Positions 44,417 to 54,226 of a stretch of DNA of 64,000 nt are shown here, in pieces; the stretch's first letter is position 1; every line of letters starts with the position of its first letter. Made by a program: the position numbers and the translations under genes. Below the pieces are notes generated by a model. The model ran no database searches. It saw only the letters and a program-made list of their open reading frames with translations, and was not told where the DNA came from. The stretch lies in the NCBI RefSeq assembly GCF_013522825.1, contig NZ_JAAMQZ010000018.1, positions 36,766 through 100,765 on the forward strand, written 5' to 3'. The stretch is from Stutzerimonas stutzeri (GTDB lineage Bacteria > Pseudomonadota > Gammaproteobacteria > Pseudomonadales > Pseudomonadaceae).

Positions 44417-44442
44417 GGCCGGCCAGACGAGTCTGGTCGGCC
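44417..44442. other. Strong hairpin between the Wzc-like gene and ugd
   Basis: Twelve-base arms (GGCCGGCCAGAC with GTCTGGTCGGCC, one G-T pair) in the 141-base gap. No T-run follows. It could act as an RNA-processing or stability element between operon genes; terminator function is unlikely. Confidence 0.4.
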
Positions 44443-44538
44443 CTTGAATCTGCCCAGCAAGACGATTGCGCCAACGGCCCCTTTTTCAGGGGTCGAGCAG
44501 AGGCACGCCTGCATGAATGACTTATCGAGGAATCTGCT

Positions 44539-45885
44539 ATGAACATTACCGTTGTTGGAAGCGGCTACGTGGGCCTGGTAACCGGCGCCTGCATTGCCGA
44601 AATGGGCAACCGGGTCCATTGCGTGGATGTCGACAAGAGCAAGATCGACAACCTCAAGCAGGGCATCCTGCCCATCTACGAGCCGGGTCTCGAAGAGATC
44701 GTGCGTGACAATCACGCTTCCGGGCGACTGGTTTTCACCACGTCGCTGGCCGAGGCGGTCGAACAGTCCGAGGTGTTCTTCATCGCGGTCGGTACGCCGC
44801 CCGGCGAGGATGGCTCGGCGGATCTGCGCTATGTGCTGGAAGTCGCCCGGCAGATTGGCGACCACCTCAGCGCCCCGGCCATCATCGTCAACAAGTCCAC
44901 CGTGCCGGTAGGCACCGCCGATCTGGTACGCGCTGCGATCAGCGAGCGGCTTGAAGCGCGTGGCGTCGAGATCGAGTTCTCGGTGGTGTCGAACCCCGAG
45001 TTCCTCAAGGAAGGCGCGGCGGTCAACGACTTCATGCACCCGGACCGGATCGTCATCGGCGCCGACAACGAGCATGCGCGGCAGGTGATGAGTGCGCTCT
45101 ACGCGCCCTTTATCCGCAACCGTCCGCGCACCCTGTTCATGGGCATCCGCGATGCGGAAATGACCAAGTACGCCGCCAACGCGATGCTGGCGACGAAGAT
45201 CTCCTTCATGAACGAAGTCGCCGGCCTGTGCGAGCGGCTCGATGTGGATATCGAGAACGTTCGCCTGGGCATCGGCTCGGACGAGCGCATCGGTTACCAC
45301 TTCATCTACGCCGGCTGTGGTTATGGCGGCTCCTGCTTCCCCAAGGACGTCAAGGCGCTGATCAACATCGCCCACCAGAGCGACTTCGAACCCAAGCTGC
45401 TGCAGGCGGTGGAAGCGCGCAACGATCAGCAGAAACACGCGCTGTTCAACAAGCTTTCCAGTCACTTCCAGGGCGATCTCGCCGGGCGCACCTTCGCCGT
45501 CTGGGGCCTGGCGTTCAAGCCGGGCACCGATGACATGCGCGAGGCGCCGAGCGTGGTGCTGATCAACAGCCTGATCAATGCCGGCGCCAAGGTTCGTGCC
45601 TTCGACCCGGTGGCGCGCGAGACGGCCCGCCGCGAGTTTCCCGAGGCCTGGTTTGCCGATGGCCGGCTGCAGATCGCCGAAGGCCAGTACGAGGCGGCCA
45701 TCGACGCCGATGCGCTGTGCCTGGTGACCGAGTGGAAGCCTTTCCGTCGCCCGGATTTCCGTGCCCTGAAGCGCCTGCTCAACACCCCGCTGATCATCGA
45801 CGGTCGCAACCAGTACGACCGTGAACAGCTCAAGCGTGAAGGCTTCAGCTATTACGGCATCGGTCGTCAGCCAGTGCTGGCCTGA
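44539..45885 (+). CDS. ugd: UDP-glucose 6-dehydrogenase
   Basis: 448-residue NAD-dependent enzyme making UDP-glucuronate for the polysaccharide. The N-terminal Rossmann motif MNITVVGSGYVGLVTGACIAEMG is followed by the GTPPGEDGSADLRYV region and the catalytic-loop GYGGSCFPKDVKAL with Cys266 as nucleophile. The C-terminal domain holds WGLAFKPGTDDMREAPS. GAGGAA precedes the ATG. Length and motifs are those of an intact enzyme. Confidence 0.96.
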   Translation: MNITVVGSGYVGLVTGACIAEMGNRVHCVDVDKSKIDNLKQGILPIYEPGLEEIVRDNHASGRLVFTTSLAEAVEQSEVFFIAVGTPPGEDGSADLRYVLEVARQIGDHLSAPAIIVNKSTVPVGTADLVRAAISERLEARGVEIEFSVVSNPEFLKEGAAVNDFMHPDRIVIGADNEHARQVMSALYAPFIRNRPRTLFMGIRDAEMTKYAANAMLATKISFMNEVAGLCERLDVDIENVRLGIGSDERIGYHFIYAGCGYGGSCFPKDVKALINIAHQSDFEPKLLQAVEARNDQQKHALFNKLSSHFQGDLAGRTFAVWGLAFKPGTDDMREAPSVVLINSLINAGAKVRAFDPVARETARREFPEAWFADGRLQIAEGQYEAAIDADALCLVTEWKPFRRPDFRALKRLLNTPLIIDGRNQYDREQLKREGFSYYGIGRQPVLA

Positions 45886-45900
45886 GCGGGAGATGGCTGA

Positions 45901-47274
45901 GTGAGCACCATCGAGCAGAGCAGCGGCTCTCCCATGTTCCGTGAGCGGCTGGCTGTGCTGCTGCATGGCTGCCGCAACAGCCGACTGTTGCGCAACATTC
46001 TCACCGTGGTCAGCGGCACCGCCGGCGCGCAGGCACTGACGCTGGCGTTCATGCCGGTGATCACGCGCATCTACGGGCCGGAAGCCTACGGCGTGCTGGG
46101 CACCTTTCTCAGCGTGACCCTGATGCTGATTCCGGTGGCCGCGCTGACCTATCCCATCGCCATCGTGCTGCCCCGGCGTGATGGCGATGCGCGTGGGCTG
46201 GTGCGCCTGTCGCTGCTGATCGCCCTGGCGATGGCGGCGCTGGTGGGGCTTCTGCTTTATCTGTTCGGCGCGGCGCTTACGACCCGGTTGCAGATGCAGA
46301 TCATCCAGCCGTACCTGATGCTGGTGCCGCTGGTGATGTTCAGCGGCGCGGCGCTGGAAATCTGCCAGCAGTGGCTGTTCCGCACGCAACGTTTTCGTAT
46401 CACCGCGAGCGTCGCGGTGGGCCACTCGCTGCTGTTCAACTCCATTCGCACGTTGGCGGGACTGGTGCAGCCCTCGGCGCTGGTACTGGTGTGCAGCACG
46501 GCGCTGCAGCACGCACTGCACGCGACGATGCTCGGCCTGGCGATGCTGCGGGCAAAGCCGCATACCGATAACCACAACGATGACGATCAGAACGGCAGAA
46601 GCGCGGAACAGCAGCCCGGTCTGCTCGGACTGGCACGTCGGCATCGCGACTTTCCCCTGTTCCGTGCGCCGGTGATGCTGATCAATGCGGTATCCCAGCA
46701 CCTGCCGACGCTGATTCTGGCGGTGTATTTCGGCCCGGCGGCGGCCGGTTTCTTCGCCCTGTGCCGGCAGGCGATGAGCATGCCCACCAACCTCATCGGC
46801 AAGTCGGTGGCCGATGTCTATTACCCGCGTATCAGCCGGGCGATCCACGACGGTGAACCTGTGGCCGCAATGCTGATCAAAGCGACTGCGGCGCTGGCAC
46901 TGGTCGGTCTGGTGCCCTTCAGTCTGGTAGTGGCATTCGGCCCCTGGCTGTTCGCGCTGGTGTTCGGCGAGCAGTGGCAGGTGGCGGGTGAATACGCTCG
47001 CTGGCTGGCACTGGCCGAGTACCTGGTGTTCGTCTCGCGGCCCTGCGTGGTGGCGGTGCCGGCGCTGTCGCTGCAGGGGCGGTTCCTGATTTTCGAGATT
47101 TTCAGCACCAGCCTGCGTGTGCTGGCGCTGTTCGGCGGAGCGGTACTGGTCGGCGATGCGCTGGCCACGGTGCAGGCGTTCTCCGCCGCCGGGGTGCTGA
47201 TCTACCTGAGCCTGGTGGTGATCGTCGTTTTGCAGGCCAGGCGCTGGTATGTGCGGCAGAGGGCAACGGTATGA
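45901..47274 (+). CDS. Wzx-like polysaccharide flippase
   Basis: 457-residue polytopic membrane protein with about twelve hydrophobic segments. VVSGTAGAQALTLAFMPVITRIYGPEAYGVLGTFLSVTLML is the standard N-terminal block of the polysaccharide transporter family, and FFALCRQAMSMPTNLIGKSVADVYYPRIS corresponds to its second conserved region. A charged insert (about residues 223-240, HTDNHNDDDQNGRSAEQQ) forms a cytoplasmic loop. The start is GTG 45901 with GGGAG upstream; ATG 45934 is an alternative. It flips lipid-linked repeat units across the inner membrane. Confidence 0.9.
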   Translation: MSTIEQSSGSPMFRERLAVLLHGCRNSRLLRNILTVVSGTAGAQALTLAFMPVITRIYGPEAYGVLGTFLSVTLMLIPVAALTYPIAIVLPRRDGDARGLVRLSLLIALAMAALVGLLLYLFGAALTTRLQMQIIQPYLMLVPLVMFSGAALEICQQWLFRTQRFRITASVAVGHSLLFNSIRTLAGLVQPSALVLVCSTALQHALHATMLGLAMLRAKPHTDNHNDDDQNGRSAEQQPGLLGLARRHRDFPLFRAPVMLINAVSQHLPTLILAVYFGPAAAGFFALCRQAMSMPTNLIGKSVADVYYPRISRAIHDGEPVAAMLIKATAALALVGLVPFSLVVAFGPWLFALVFGEQWQVAGEYARWLALAEYLVFVSRPCVVAVPALSLQGRFLIFEIFSTSLRVLALFGGAVLVGDALATVQAFSAAGVLIYLSLVVIVVLQARRWYVRQRATV

Positions 47275-48476
47275 GCAGGCAAGGACATTCTTCATTGAAC
47301 GATATGGATTTTCCCATGACAGCAAAGCGGCCCACCATCGTCGTCATCGGCTACAACCGACCGAAGAGCCTGCAGCGTCTGCTGTCCTCGCTGAGCAAGG
47401 CGCATTACCCGGTCGGGGAGATCCGCCTGGTGATCAGCCTGGACAATTCCGGCACGCTGGAACCGCTGCGGCTGGCCGAGGCCTATGACTGGCCACATGG
47501 CGAGAAACGGGTGATCCACCGCGAGAAGCGCCTGGGGTTGCGCAACCATGTGCTGGCCTGTGGCGACCTCACCGAGGAATACGGCGACGTGCTGGTGCTC
47601 GAAGACGACCTGTTCGTCTCGCCGTATTTCTACGAGTACACGGCCCAGGCGCTGGAATACTATGCCGATGACCCGCGTGTGGCCGGCATCAGCCTCTATA
47701 GCCAGCAGTTCAACCAGACTGCCAACCTGCCGTTCACGCCCATCGACGATGGTAATTCGGATGTCTATTTCATGCAGCTGGCCGCGTCCTGGGGCCAGGC
47801 CTGGTCGCGTCGGCACTGGCAGGGCTTTCGCGAGTGGCTGGTGGGCAATGGCACGGATATCAGCCGCATCGAGGGTATTCCCGGTGATATTCGCAGCTGG
47901 CCGGAATCCTCCTGGCTGAAGCTGTACAACGCCTGGATCATCAGCAGCGACCGTTATTTCGTCTACCCCTATCGCTCGCTGACCACCAACTTCGGCGATC
48001 CCGGCCAGCATTTCTATATCGCTTCATCGCGTTTTCAGGTGGCCATCCAGCAGCAGCGGATCGACTACCAGTTCGCCCACTTCGATGATTGCCTGGCGCG
48101 CTACGACGCCTTCTGCGAACTCTCGCCGCAGACCCTGAAAAAGCTCAATCCGAAGCTCGCCGGCCATGACTTCCGGGTCAACCTGTTCGGCTGCAAGGAC
48201 TGCCGCAGCGGTTTGCAACTGACGCGCACCGACAAGCCCGGCCTGCACAGTTTCAGTCTCTCGATGAAGCCCATGGAACTGAGCGTGCTGCATGACGTGG
48301 CAGGGCAGGGCATCGCCCTGATCGACAGCGCGGAAGTGGACAGCGCCGCCTTGCGCGCGCCGCGAACGCAGTACGACATCTTCCGCTTCTTCTACAAGTT
48401 TCCCTCCCTGCCGGTGATATGCGTCGGCTTTTTCGAGCGTGTGCAGATGCTACTCAAAAGCGCCCGATCGAGCTGA
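47271..48476 (+). CDS. Glycosyltransferase (GT-A fold, GT2-like)
   Basis: 401-residue cytoplasmic glycosyltransferase. [23 protein letters not shown] near residue 22 starts a GT-A nucleotide-sugar fold, and [17 protein letters not shown] near residue 108 supplies the DxD-like metal motif. The remainder ([20 protein letters not shown]) is not recognised by me. The ATG overlaps the flippase stop as ATGA (47271-47274). A later ATG at 47316 (MTAKRPT) would remove a short leader. Donor and acceptor sugars are unknown. Confidence 0.85.
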   Translation: MSRQGHSSLNDMDFPMTAKRPTIVVIGYNRPKSLQRLLSSLSKAHYPVGEIRLVISLDNSGTLEPLRLAEAYDWPHGEKRVIHREKRLGLRNHVLACGDLTEEYGDVLVLEDDLFVSPYFYEYTAQALEYYADDPRVAGISLYSQQFNQTANLPFTPIDDGNSDVYFMQLAASWGQAWSRRHWQGFREWLVGNGTDISRIEGIPGDIRSWPESSWLKLYNAWIISSDRYFVYPYRSLTTNFGDPGQHFYIASSRFQVAIQQQRIDYQFAHFDDCLARYDAFCELSPQTLKKLNPKLAGHDFRVNLFGCKDCRSGLQLTRTDKPGLHSFSLSMKPMELSVLHDVAGQGIALIDSAEVDSAALRAPRTQYDIFRFFYKFPSLPVICVGFFERVQMLLKSARSS

Positions 48477-48526
48477 CTCACTGGATTGACTCAACCCCTC
48501 CCTCAATCATGGAAAAGGTGAACACT

Positions 48527-49651
48527 ATGGAACGTAAAAAAGCGTTGATCACGGGCATCACAGGTCAGGACGGCTCCTATCTGGCGGAGCTTCTGCTGGA
48601 AAAGGGTTACGAAGTGCACGGCATCAAGCGCCGCGCCTCGCTGTTCAACACCCAGCGGGTAGACCACATCTACCAGGACCATCATGTCGAGGATCAGAAC
48701 TTCGTTCTGCATTACGGCGATCTGACGGATTCCTCCAATCTGACGCGCATCATTCAGGAAGTGCAGCCCGACGAGGTCTACAACCTGGGTGCGCAGTCGC
48801 ACGTGGCGGTGAGCTTCGAATCGCCTGAGTACACCGCCGACGTCGACGGCATGGGCGCCCTGCGCATTCTCGAAGCCATTCGCCTGCTGGGGCTGGAAAA
48901 GAAGACGCGCTTCTACCAGGCCTCCACCTCCGAGTTGTACGGTCTGGTGCAGGAGATTCCGCAGAAGGAAACCACTCCTTTCTACCCGCGCTCGCCCTAT
49001 GCGGTGGCCAAGCTCTACGCCTACTGGATCACCGTCAACTACCGCGAAGCCTATGGCATGTATGCCTGCAACGGCATCCTCTTCAACCACGAGTCGCCGC
49101 GCCGGGGCGAGACCTTCGTTACCCGCAAGATCACCCGTGGCCTGGCCAACATCGCCCAGGGTCTGGAGAAGTGCCTGCACATGGGCAACCTGGACGCGCT
49201 GCGCGACTGGGGCCACGCCAAGGACTACGTGCGCATGCAGTGGATGATGCTGCAGCAGGAGCAGGCCGAGGATTTCGTCATCGCCACCGGCGTGCAGTAT
49301 TCGGTGCGCGAATTCATCCGCTGGTCAGCCGCCGAGCTGGGCGTGCAGCTGCGCTTCGAGGGCAGCGGTGTGGATGAGCGTGGCATCGTCGAAAGTGTCG
49401 AAGGCGACATGGCGCCAGCGCTGCGAGTAGGTGACGTGGTGGTGCGGGTCGATCCGCGCTATTTCCGTCCGGCGGAAGTCGAAACCCTGCTGGGCGATCC
49501 GAGCCGGGCCAAGCAGAAGCTCGGTTGGACGCCGGAAATCAGCGTGCAGGAGATGTGCGCCGAGATGGTTCGCGAGGACCTGAAAGTCGCCAAGCGCCAC
49601 GCCCTGCTCAAGGAGCACGGCTTCGAGATACCGGTAACACTGGAGAACTGA
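48527..49651 (+). CDS. gmd: GDP-mannose 4,6-dehydratase
   Basis: 374-residue short-chain dehydrogenase-type enzyme, first step from GDP-mannose to GDP-L-fucose or GDP-rhamnose. Nucleotide motif [36 protein letters not shown], catalytic triad regions STSELYG and [15 protein letters not shown], and [16 protein letters not shown] are all Gmd-specific. ATG 48527 is chosen with AAGGTG eight bases upstream; ATG 48509 lacks a site. The next gene, fcl, follows after two bases. Confidence 0.95.
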   Translation: MERKKALITGITGQDGSYLAELLLEKGYEVHGIKRRASLFNTQRVDHIYQDHHVEDQNFVLHYGDLTDSSNLTRIIQEVQPDEVYNLGAQSHVAVSFESPEYTADVDGMGALRILEAIRLLGLEKKTRFYQASTSELYGLVQEIPQKETTPFYPRSPYAVAKLYAYWITVNYREAYGMYACNGILFNHESPRRGETFVTRKITRGLANIAQGLEKCLHMGNLDALRDWGHAKDYVRMQWMMLQQEQAEDFVIATGVQYSVREFIRWSAAELGVQLRFEGSGVDERGIVESVEGDMAPALRVGDVVVRVDPRYFRPAEVETLLGDPSRAKQKLGWTPEISVQEMCAEMVREDLKVAKRHALLKEHGFEIPVTLEN

Positions 49652-49653
49652 CA

Positions 49654-50622
49654 ATGAATCGTGACGCACGAGTTTTCGTCGCGGGGCATCGGGGGATGGT
49701 CGGTTCGGCCATCGTCCGGCGCCTGCGGGCGTTGGGCTACGACAATATCCTCACACGTGGCCGGGAAGACCTCGATCTGGTTGACCAGGCGGCGGTGAAT
49801 GCATTCTTCGCCGAGCACCGCATCGATCAGGTCTACATGGCCTCGGCCAAGGTCGGCGGTATCCATGCCAACAACACCTACCCGGCCGAGTTCATTTACC
49901 AGAACCTCATGGTCGAGGCGAACATCACCCATGCGGCGCACTGCAACGATGTGCAGAAACTGCTGTTTCTGGGCTCGTCCTGCATCTACCCCAAGTTCGC
50001 CGAACAGCCGATGAAGGAAGAGGCGCTGGTGACCGGTGTGCTGGAGCCGACCAACGAGCCCTATGCGGTCGCCAAGATCGCCGGCATCAAGCTCTGCGAA
50101 AGCTATAACCGCCAGTACGGGCGCGATTACCGCAGCGTGATGCCGACCAATCTCTACGGCCCCAACGACAACTTCCACCCGGAAAACAGCCATGTGGTGC
50201 CGGCGCTGCTCAAGCGCTTCCATGAGGCGACCCAGCGCGGCGACGACGAGGTGGTGATCTGGGGTAGCGGCAAGCCGCAGCGCGAGTTCCTCCACGTGGA
50301 CGACATGGCCGCCGCCAGCGTGCATGTGATGGAACTGGACGATGCCACCTATCAGGCGCACACCCAGCCGATGCTGTCGCATATCAACGTCGGCACCGGC
50401 GTCGATTGCAGCATCCGCGAACTGGCCGAAACCATCGCGCGGGTCACCGAGTACCAGGGACGGCTGATCTTCGACAGCAGCAAACCGGACGGCACGCCAC
50501 GCAAGCTGATGGATGTGTCCCGGCTCAAAGCACTGGGCTGGCAGGCCAGCATCAGCCTGGAAGACGGCCTGCGCGATGCCTATCGCTGGTTCGTCGAAAA
50601 CCAGCACCAGATAAGGCAGTGA
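49654..50622 (+). CDS. fcl: GDP-L-fucose synthase
   Basis: 322-residue bifunctional epimerase/reductase completing GDP-L-fucose. Motifs: [51 protein letters not shown] and [30 protein letters not shown] overlaps the end of gmd, and the ATG begins two bases after the gmd stop, so the pair is co-translated. Its presence indicates L-fucose (or a derivative) in the polymer. Confidence 0.95.
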   Translation: MNRDARVFVAGHRGMVGSAIVRRLRALGYDNILTRGREDLDLVDQAAVNAFFAEHRIDQVYMASAKVGGIHANNTYPAEFIYQNLMVEANITHAAHCNDVQKLLFLGSSCIYPKFAEQPMKEEALVTGVLEPTNEPYAVAKIAGIKLCESYNRQYGRDYRSVMPTNLYGPNDNFHPENSHVVPALLKRFHEATQRGDDEVVIWGSGKPQREFLHVDDMAAASVHVMELDDATYQAHTQPMLSHINVGTGVDCSIRELAETIARVTEYQGRLIFDSSKPDGTPRKLMDVSRLKALGWQASISLEDGLRDAYRWFVENQHQIRQ

Positions 50623-50627
50623 AAGAC

Positions 50628-51016
50628 GGCTTTCGCTCATCGGCTGCCTGGCTCCGTTTTGTCGGGTCGGTGAGGCGTGACCCGACCTACATGACTTGTG
50701 CGAGGTTTGCAGAGTTGTAGGTCGGATTAGCCGAAGGCGTAATCCGACGCCGCGAGGCGCCGGCATCCGCACAGCGCCGGACAGGCGCGGCTTTCGCTCA
50801 TCGGCTACCTGGCTCCGTTTGTCGGGTCGGTGAGGCGTGACCCGACCTACATGACTTGTGCAAGATTTGCAGAGTTGTAGGTCGGATTAGCCGAAGGCGT
50901 AATCCGACGCCGCGAGGCGCCGGCATCCGCACAGCACCGGACAGGCACGGCTTTCATCATTGGCTGCCTGGCTTCTGTTCGTCGGGTCGGTGAAGCCTGA
51001 CCCAGCTACAAACAGG
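50628..51016. repeat. 160-base tandem repeat with embedded REP palindromes, 2.4 copies
   Basis: The 524-base gap 50623-51146 holds no gene. It contains copy 1 at 50628-50788 (161 bases), copy 2 at 50789-50948 (160 bases) and a partial copy from 50949. Each full unit carries two inverted repeats: GTCGGGTC...GACCCGAC and GTCGGATTA...TAATCCGAC (50721-50748 and 50881-50908). Copies 1 and 2 differ at a handful of positions. The last ~130 bases before 51147 are unique and should hold the promoter of the next gene. Confidence 0.9.
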
Positions 51017-51146
51017 GTGGACCTTTTCGCCGTTGACGTTGTCCATCCATGGCACATGGTTCCTTGCCGGGGGTGATCGCCGTTTACGGTGTCATGCCGG
51101 TTCGATTTTTGTGTTCGCCACGTCATCTGGATATTGGGGATAGCGC

Positions 51147-52421
51147 TTGTTAAGGAAAGTTCTGGCGTACAAGAATCTGTTGATCGTCCTGCTGTTGCTG
51201 AATTCCGGGTGCTTCTTCCTCACGGATGACAAGCGTGCCGGGATTCCCTACTTCAGGGAGATTTTCCTGCTGCTGGTAGTGGCCTCCACGGTGTGCCTGT
51301 TCGTCGCCTGGAAATGGGTCTACCAATCCAGGACCAGCCTGTGGATCATTTTCATGGGCACCATGCTGCCCCTGATGTCCGCCGTGCTGGCCAATCTGAA
51401 TTTCGGTCAGCCGTTGATCTACGGTCTGTTCGAGGAGCGCCGGTTCCTGGAATACCTGGTGTTCTTCCCGGTGCTTTTTCTGCTGCTCATGGCGCAGCCC
51501 ACCCAGGAAGAACTCGGTCGCTATTTCCTCTATATCGCCCTGTTCTGTGCGACATTCGGCTTCTGTTACTACCTGGGTATCATTCCGCGGAACACGGTGG
51601 CGTCGTTCACCGTGGACGACTGGACGCAGTACGAAGACTTGCTGCGCCCCGACCGTTATCGCATAGGATCGGCCTTCGTATCCCTGGCAGCCTTCATGGT
51701 CATGTACGACATGCGTGACAGGGTGACCCTGCGCGGTCTGCTGATTCTGCTGTATTTCGTGGCCTACCTCTGGCTGGTCATGCAGACCCGGCAGACCATG
51801 CTGATCTGGGCCTTCGCCGGTCTGTGGATTTTCCGCAAGCGCATCGACTCGTTGATGAAGATGTCCGTGCTGGGCATCGTCGTCCTGGGGATTTCCTGGT
51901 TCCTGGTTCCTGAGTTCTATATCCAGCAGTACGAACGCTTCCATGCGCTGCTGTTCGAGGCCGCCTCGGGGCCGGGTGTTCGTGAGCGGACCATCTCAAC
52001 CATCGTCGAGGCAATTAGCGCCAACAACTATTTCGGCATGGGCGCATTGTCACTGCAATGGAATGGCGGCTTCTCGCGCATCTACAACGCGCATTTCTAT
52101 CTCTCGGATGTCGGCATCTTCGGTGTGTATTACCGCTATGGCTTCCTGATGCCGCTGGTGGTGCTGATCTTCTATGGCGGCTTTATCTGGATCATGCGTC
52201 AGTGCAAGGAAAAGGGCAGCCTGCTGGCAGCCCTGCAACTGTCATTCGTGTTCGGCATGATGAATTTCATGCTGTCCAATGCCCTGAGCTTTTCCGGCGA
52301 TCTATATGGAATGGCGGCGGCGTTCTTCCTGTATTACGCCAAGGTGCAGACGGCACATTCTTTCTATGCAGAAACTCCGGGGCAGATGAATTATGGTCAA
52401 TTTCAGTATCGTCACCATTAA
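51147..52421 (+). CDS. Wzy-type polysaccharide polymerase / O-antigen ligase-like membrane protein
   Basis: 424-residue integral membrane protein with about ten hydrophobic segments and a large loop (about residues 270-320, NNYFGMGALSLQWNGGFSRIYNAHF). This topology and the R-rich loops around LWLVMQTRQTMLIWAF fit the Wzy/O-antigen ligase group. Sequence identity between such proteins is low, so the assignment rests on topology and location beside Wzx and Wzc homologues. It starts at TTG 51147 with GGGGA seven bases upstream. Its end overlaps the next gene by 29 bases. Confidence 0.78.
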   Translation: MLRKVLAYKNLLIVLLLLNSGCFFLTDDKRAGIPYFREIFLLLVVASTVCLFVAWKWVYQSRTSLWIIFMGTMLPLMSAVLANLNFGQPLIYGLFEERRFLEYLVFFPVLFLLLMAQPTQEELGRYFLYIALFCATFGFCYYLGIIPRNTVASFTVDDWTQYEDLLRPDRYRIGSAFVSLAAFMVMYDMRDRVTLRGLLILLYFVAYLWLVMQTRQTMLIWAFAGLWIFRKRIDSLMKMSVLGIVVLGISWFLVPEFYIQQYERFHALLFEAASGPGVRERTISTIVEAISANNYFGMGALSLQWNGGFSRIYNAHFYLSDVGIFGVYYRYGFLMPLVVLIFYGGFIWIMRQCKEKGSLLAALQLSFVFGMMNFMLSNALSFSGDLYGMAAAFFLYYAKVQTAHSFYAETPGQMNYGQFQYRHH

Positions 52422-53157
52422 CTGGAATAATCTGGATGGTCTCAAGGACACTTATCGGAGCCTGGCCAGCCAGACGTTCCGCAACTTCCGCTGGATCGTC
52501 ATCGATGGCAACTCCACGGATGGCAGCGTTGAATGGCTGCGCAAGCTGGACAACAGCCAGGCAGAAATAACCATAGAGGCCGACAAGGGTATTTATGACG
52601 CCATGGATAAAGGCCGCCGGCGTGCCGTTGAAACCGAGGGATATACCCTGTTCCTCAATAGCGGCGATGCCCTGGCCAGTCCCGATGTGCTGGCCAGGAT
52701 AGATGCCGAGTTGTCACAGGCGGCAATTGCGCCCCGGTTCATCTATGGCGATTTCTATCGCAAGGAAGCCAGTGGCAGTCTGAAACTGACCAGCGCGCAT
52801 CCCATCGAGCGCGCACCGCTGGGGTTGCCGGCCAGTCACCAGACCATGTATTTCGAGAATGAGCGGCTGCGCCAGTTCAGGTTTCGGCTCGACTATAAAC
52901 TGTCCGCCGATTATTGCCTGTTGCTTGAGTTCCTGCAGGGGCTCGACCTGCAGCGCGACGTCATGCAGCTGTCGTTTCCCTTGTGCATCTTCGATACCAC
53001 TGGTGTATCGCACAAGCGGCGTTTCGAAGCGATTCGTGAAGACATGGATATTCGCAAGCGCTTTCTGAACTTTTCCAGCGTCAATGCCTTTGGCTTGTAT
53101 GTACTGCACTACCTGCATACGCATACCAAGCAACTGCGCTCGGCACTGGGGCGTTAA
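52393..53157 (+). CDS. Family 2 glycosyltransferase
   Basis: 254-residue cytoplasmic GT2 enzyme. NFSIVTINWNNLDGLKDTYRSLASQTFRNFRWIVIDGNSTDGS is a textbook GT2 N-terminus (key words SIVTINWNN and VIDGNSTDGS), and FLNSGDAL supplies the metal motif region. It resembles colanic-acid WcaA/WcaE-like transferases. It overlaps the Wzy gene by 29 bases and so is translated with it. Sugar specificity unknown. Confidence 0.9.
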   Translation: MVNFSIVTINWNNLDGLKDTYRSLASQTFRNFRWIVIDGNSTDGSVEWLRKLDNSQAEITIEADKGIYDAMDKGRRRAVETEGYTLFLNSGDALASPDVLARIDAELSQAAIAPRFIYGDFYRKEASGSLKLTSAHPIERAPLGLPASHQTMYFENERLRQFRFRLDYKLSADYCLLLEFLQGLDLQRDVMQLSFPLCIFDTTGVSHKRRFEAIREDMDIRKRFLNFSSVNAFGLYVLHYLHTHTKQLRSALGR

Positions 53158-53204
53158 CGGATTTTCCAGGGACCACAAAAGAACAGGGCGCAGGAGAGTG
53201 TTCG

Positions 53205-54182
53205 ATGAATTACCGCAGTCTTAGTCATCTATCGCAACTGAGCAATGAGTGTGCCGGCAAGGTTCCCAATGATGTCGATCTGGTCATAGGCATTCCCCGC
53301 AGCGGAATGCTGGTCGCCAGTATCGTCGCGCTGAAACAGAACCTGCCATTGACCGATCTTTACTCGTTCCTGCGCAATGATGATCTGAAGAAGGGCAGTA
53401 CGCGGACCTACAAGCATGCCGACCTGGTCAAGCCCAGGGATGCGAAGAAAGTGCTGCTGGTGGACGACAGCATTTCCACGGCCAAGTCGATGCAGGCCGC
53501 CGTGGAGCAGGTGCGGGCCGTCTATCAGGGCGAGGTGGTGACCCTGGCGGCGTTCGCCGAAAAGCACAATCGCCATCTGGTGGACATGTACCTGGAGCTC
53601 GTCGAGCAGCCGCGTGTGTTCGAGTGGAACATCATGCACCACCCCTTCATGGGGCAGGCCTGTCTGGATATCGACGGCGTGCTCTGCGTCGATCCCACGA
53701 CCGAACAGAACGATGACGGGCCGAACTACCGTGATTTCCTCAGTTGCACGCGTCCGCTTTTCATCCCCTCGATCAAGGTCGCCCATCTGGTGACCAGCCG
53801 GCTGGAGAAATATCGCCCGGAAACCGAGGCGTGGTTGCAGCGCAATGGCGTGCAGTACGGGACCCTGCACATGCTCGATCTGCCTTCGGCGGAGGAGCGT
53901 CGCCGGTTGAATATTCATCACAAGTTCAAGGCCGAGGTGTATGCCAGGCAACCGCAGACGCGGCTCTTCGTCGAGAGCGAGGATCGGCAGGCCGTCGAAA
54001 TCATGAAGCTCAGCGGCAAGCCGGTGTACTGCATCGAAACCAATGAAATGTATGTGCCGGGCCAGGTGTACAACCTCAAGGCCAGCACATTGCGCAAGAG
54101 CCATAGCCTGAGAGCGAAGCTGATCGGCAAGGTGAAATCGAAAATGGCGAAGTGGATGCCGATGTCGCATTCCAAAAGCTGA
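53205..54182 (+). CDS. Phosphoribosyltransferase-HAD phosphatase fusion protein
   Basis: 325-residue two-domain protein. The N-terminal domain has GIPRSG (residues 29-34) and the PRPP-binding loop VLLVDDSISTAKS (83-95), as in type I phosphoribosyltransferases. The second part starts with a HAD nucleophile motif ACLDIDGVLCVDPT (Asp155, Asp157) and has a Lys/Asp-containing region (VESEDRQAVEIMKLSGKPVYCIET). The C-terminus is basic. AGGAGAG precedes the ATG. It ends the plus-strand half-cluster and is followed by a strong hairpin. The reaction is unknown; modification of a nucleotide-linked sugar precursor is one possibility. Confidence 0.75.
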   Translation: MNYRSLSHLSQLSNECAGKVPNDVDLVIGIPRSGMLVASIVALKQNLPLTDLYSFLRNDDLKKGSTRTYKHADLVKPRDAKKVLLVDDSISTAKSMQAAVEQVRAVYQGEVVTLAAFAEKHNRHLVDMYLELVEQPRVFEWNIMHHPFMGQACLDIDGVLCVDPTTEQNDDGPNYRDFLSCTRPLFIPSIKVAHLVTSRLEKYRPETEAWLQRNGVQYGTLHMLDLPSAEERRRLNIHHKFKAEVYARQPQTRLFVESEDRQAVEIMKLSGKPVYCIETNEMYVPGQVYNLKASTLRKSHSLRAKLIGKVKSKMAKWMPMSHSKS

Positions 54183-54183
54183 A

Positions 54184-54218
54184 GCATGGCAGCCCGTTGA
54201 GTGAGCGGGCTGCCATGC
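54184..54218. terminator. Hairpin between convergent PRT-HAD and GH5 genes
   Basis: Thirteen perfect base pairs (GCATGGCAGCCCG with CGGGCTGCCATGC) around a nine-base loop. There is no T-run on either strand, so it may terminate weakly or protect 3' ends. Confidence 0.6.
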
Positions 54219-54226
54219 AGGTGGCT

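Noticed and set aside
44089..47325. A 1078-codon open frame antisense to the Wzc-like, ugd and flippase genes
   Set aside because: It shows no recognisable motif and is His/Gln/Arg-rich, as expected from the reverse of GC-rich codons. The sense genes are well-known families.
50628..51016. Tandem repeats as a possible CRISPR array
   Set aside because: Units are 160 bases, contiguous and without unique spacers, with REP palindromes inside and no cas genes nearby.
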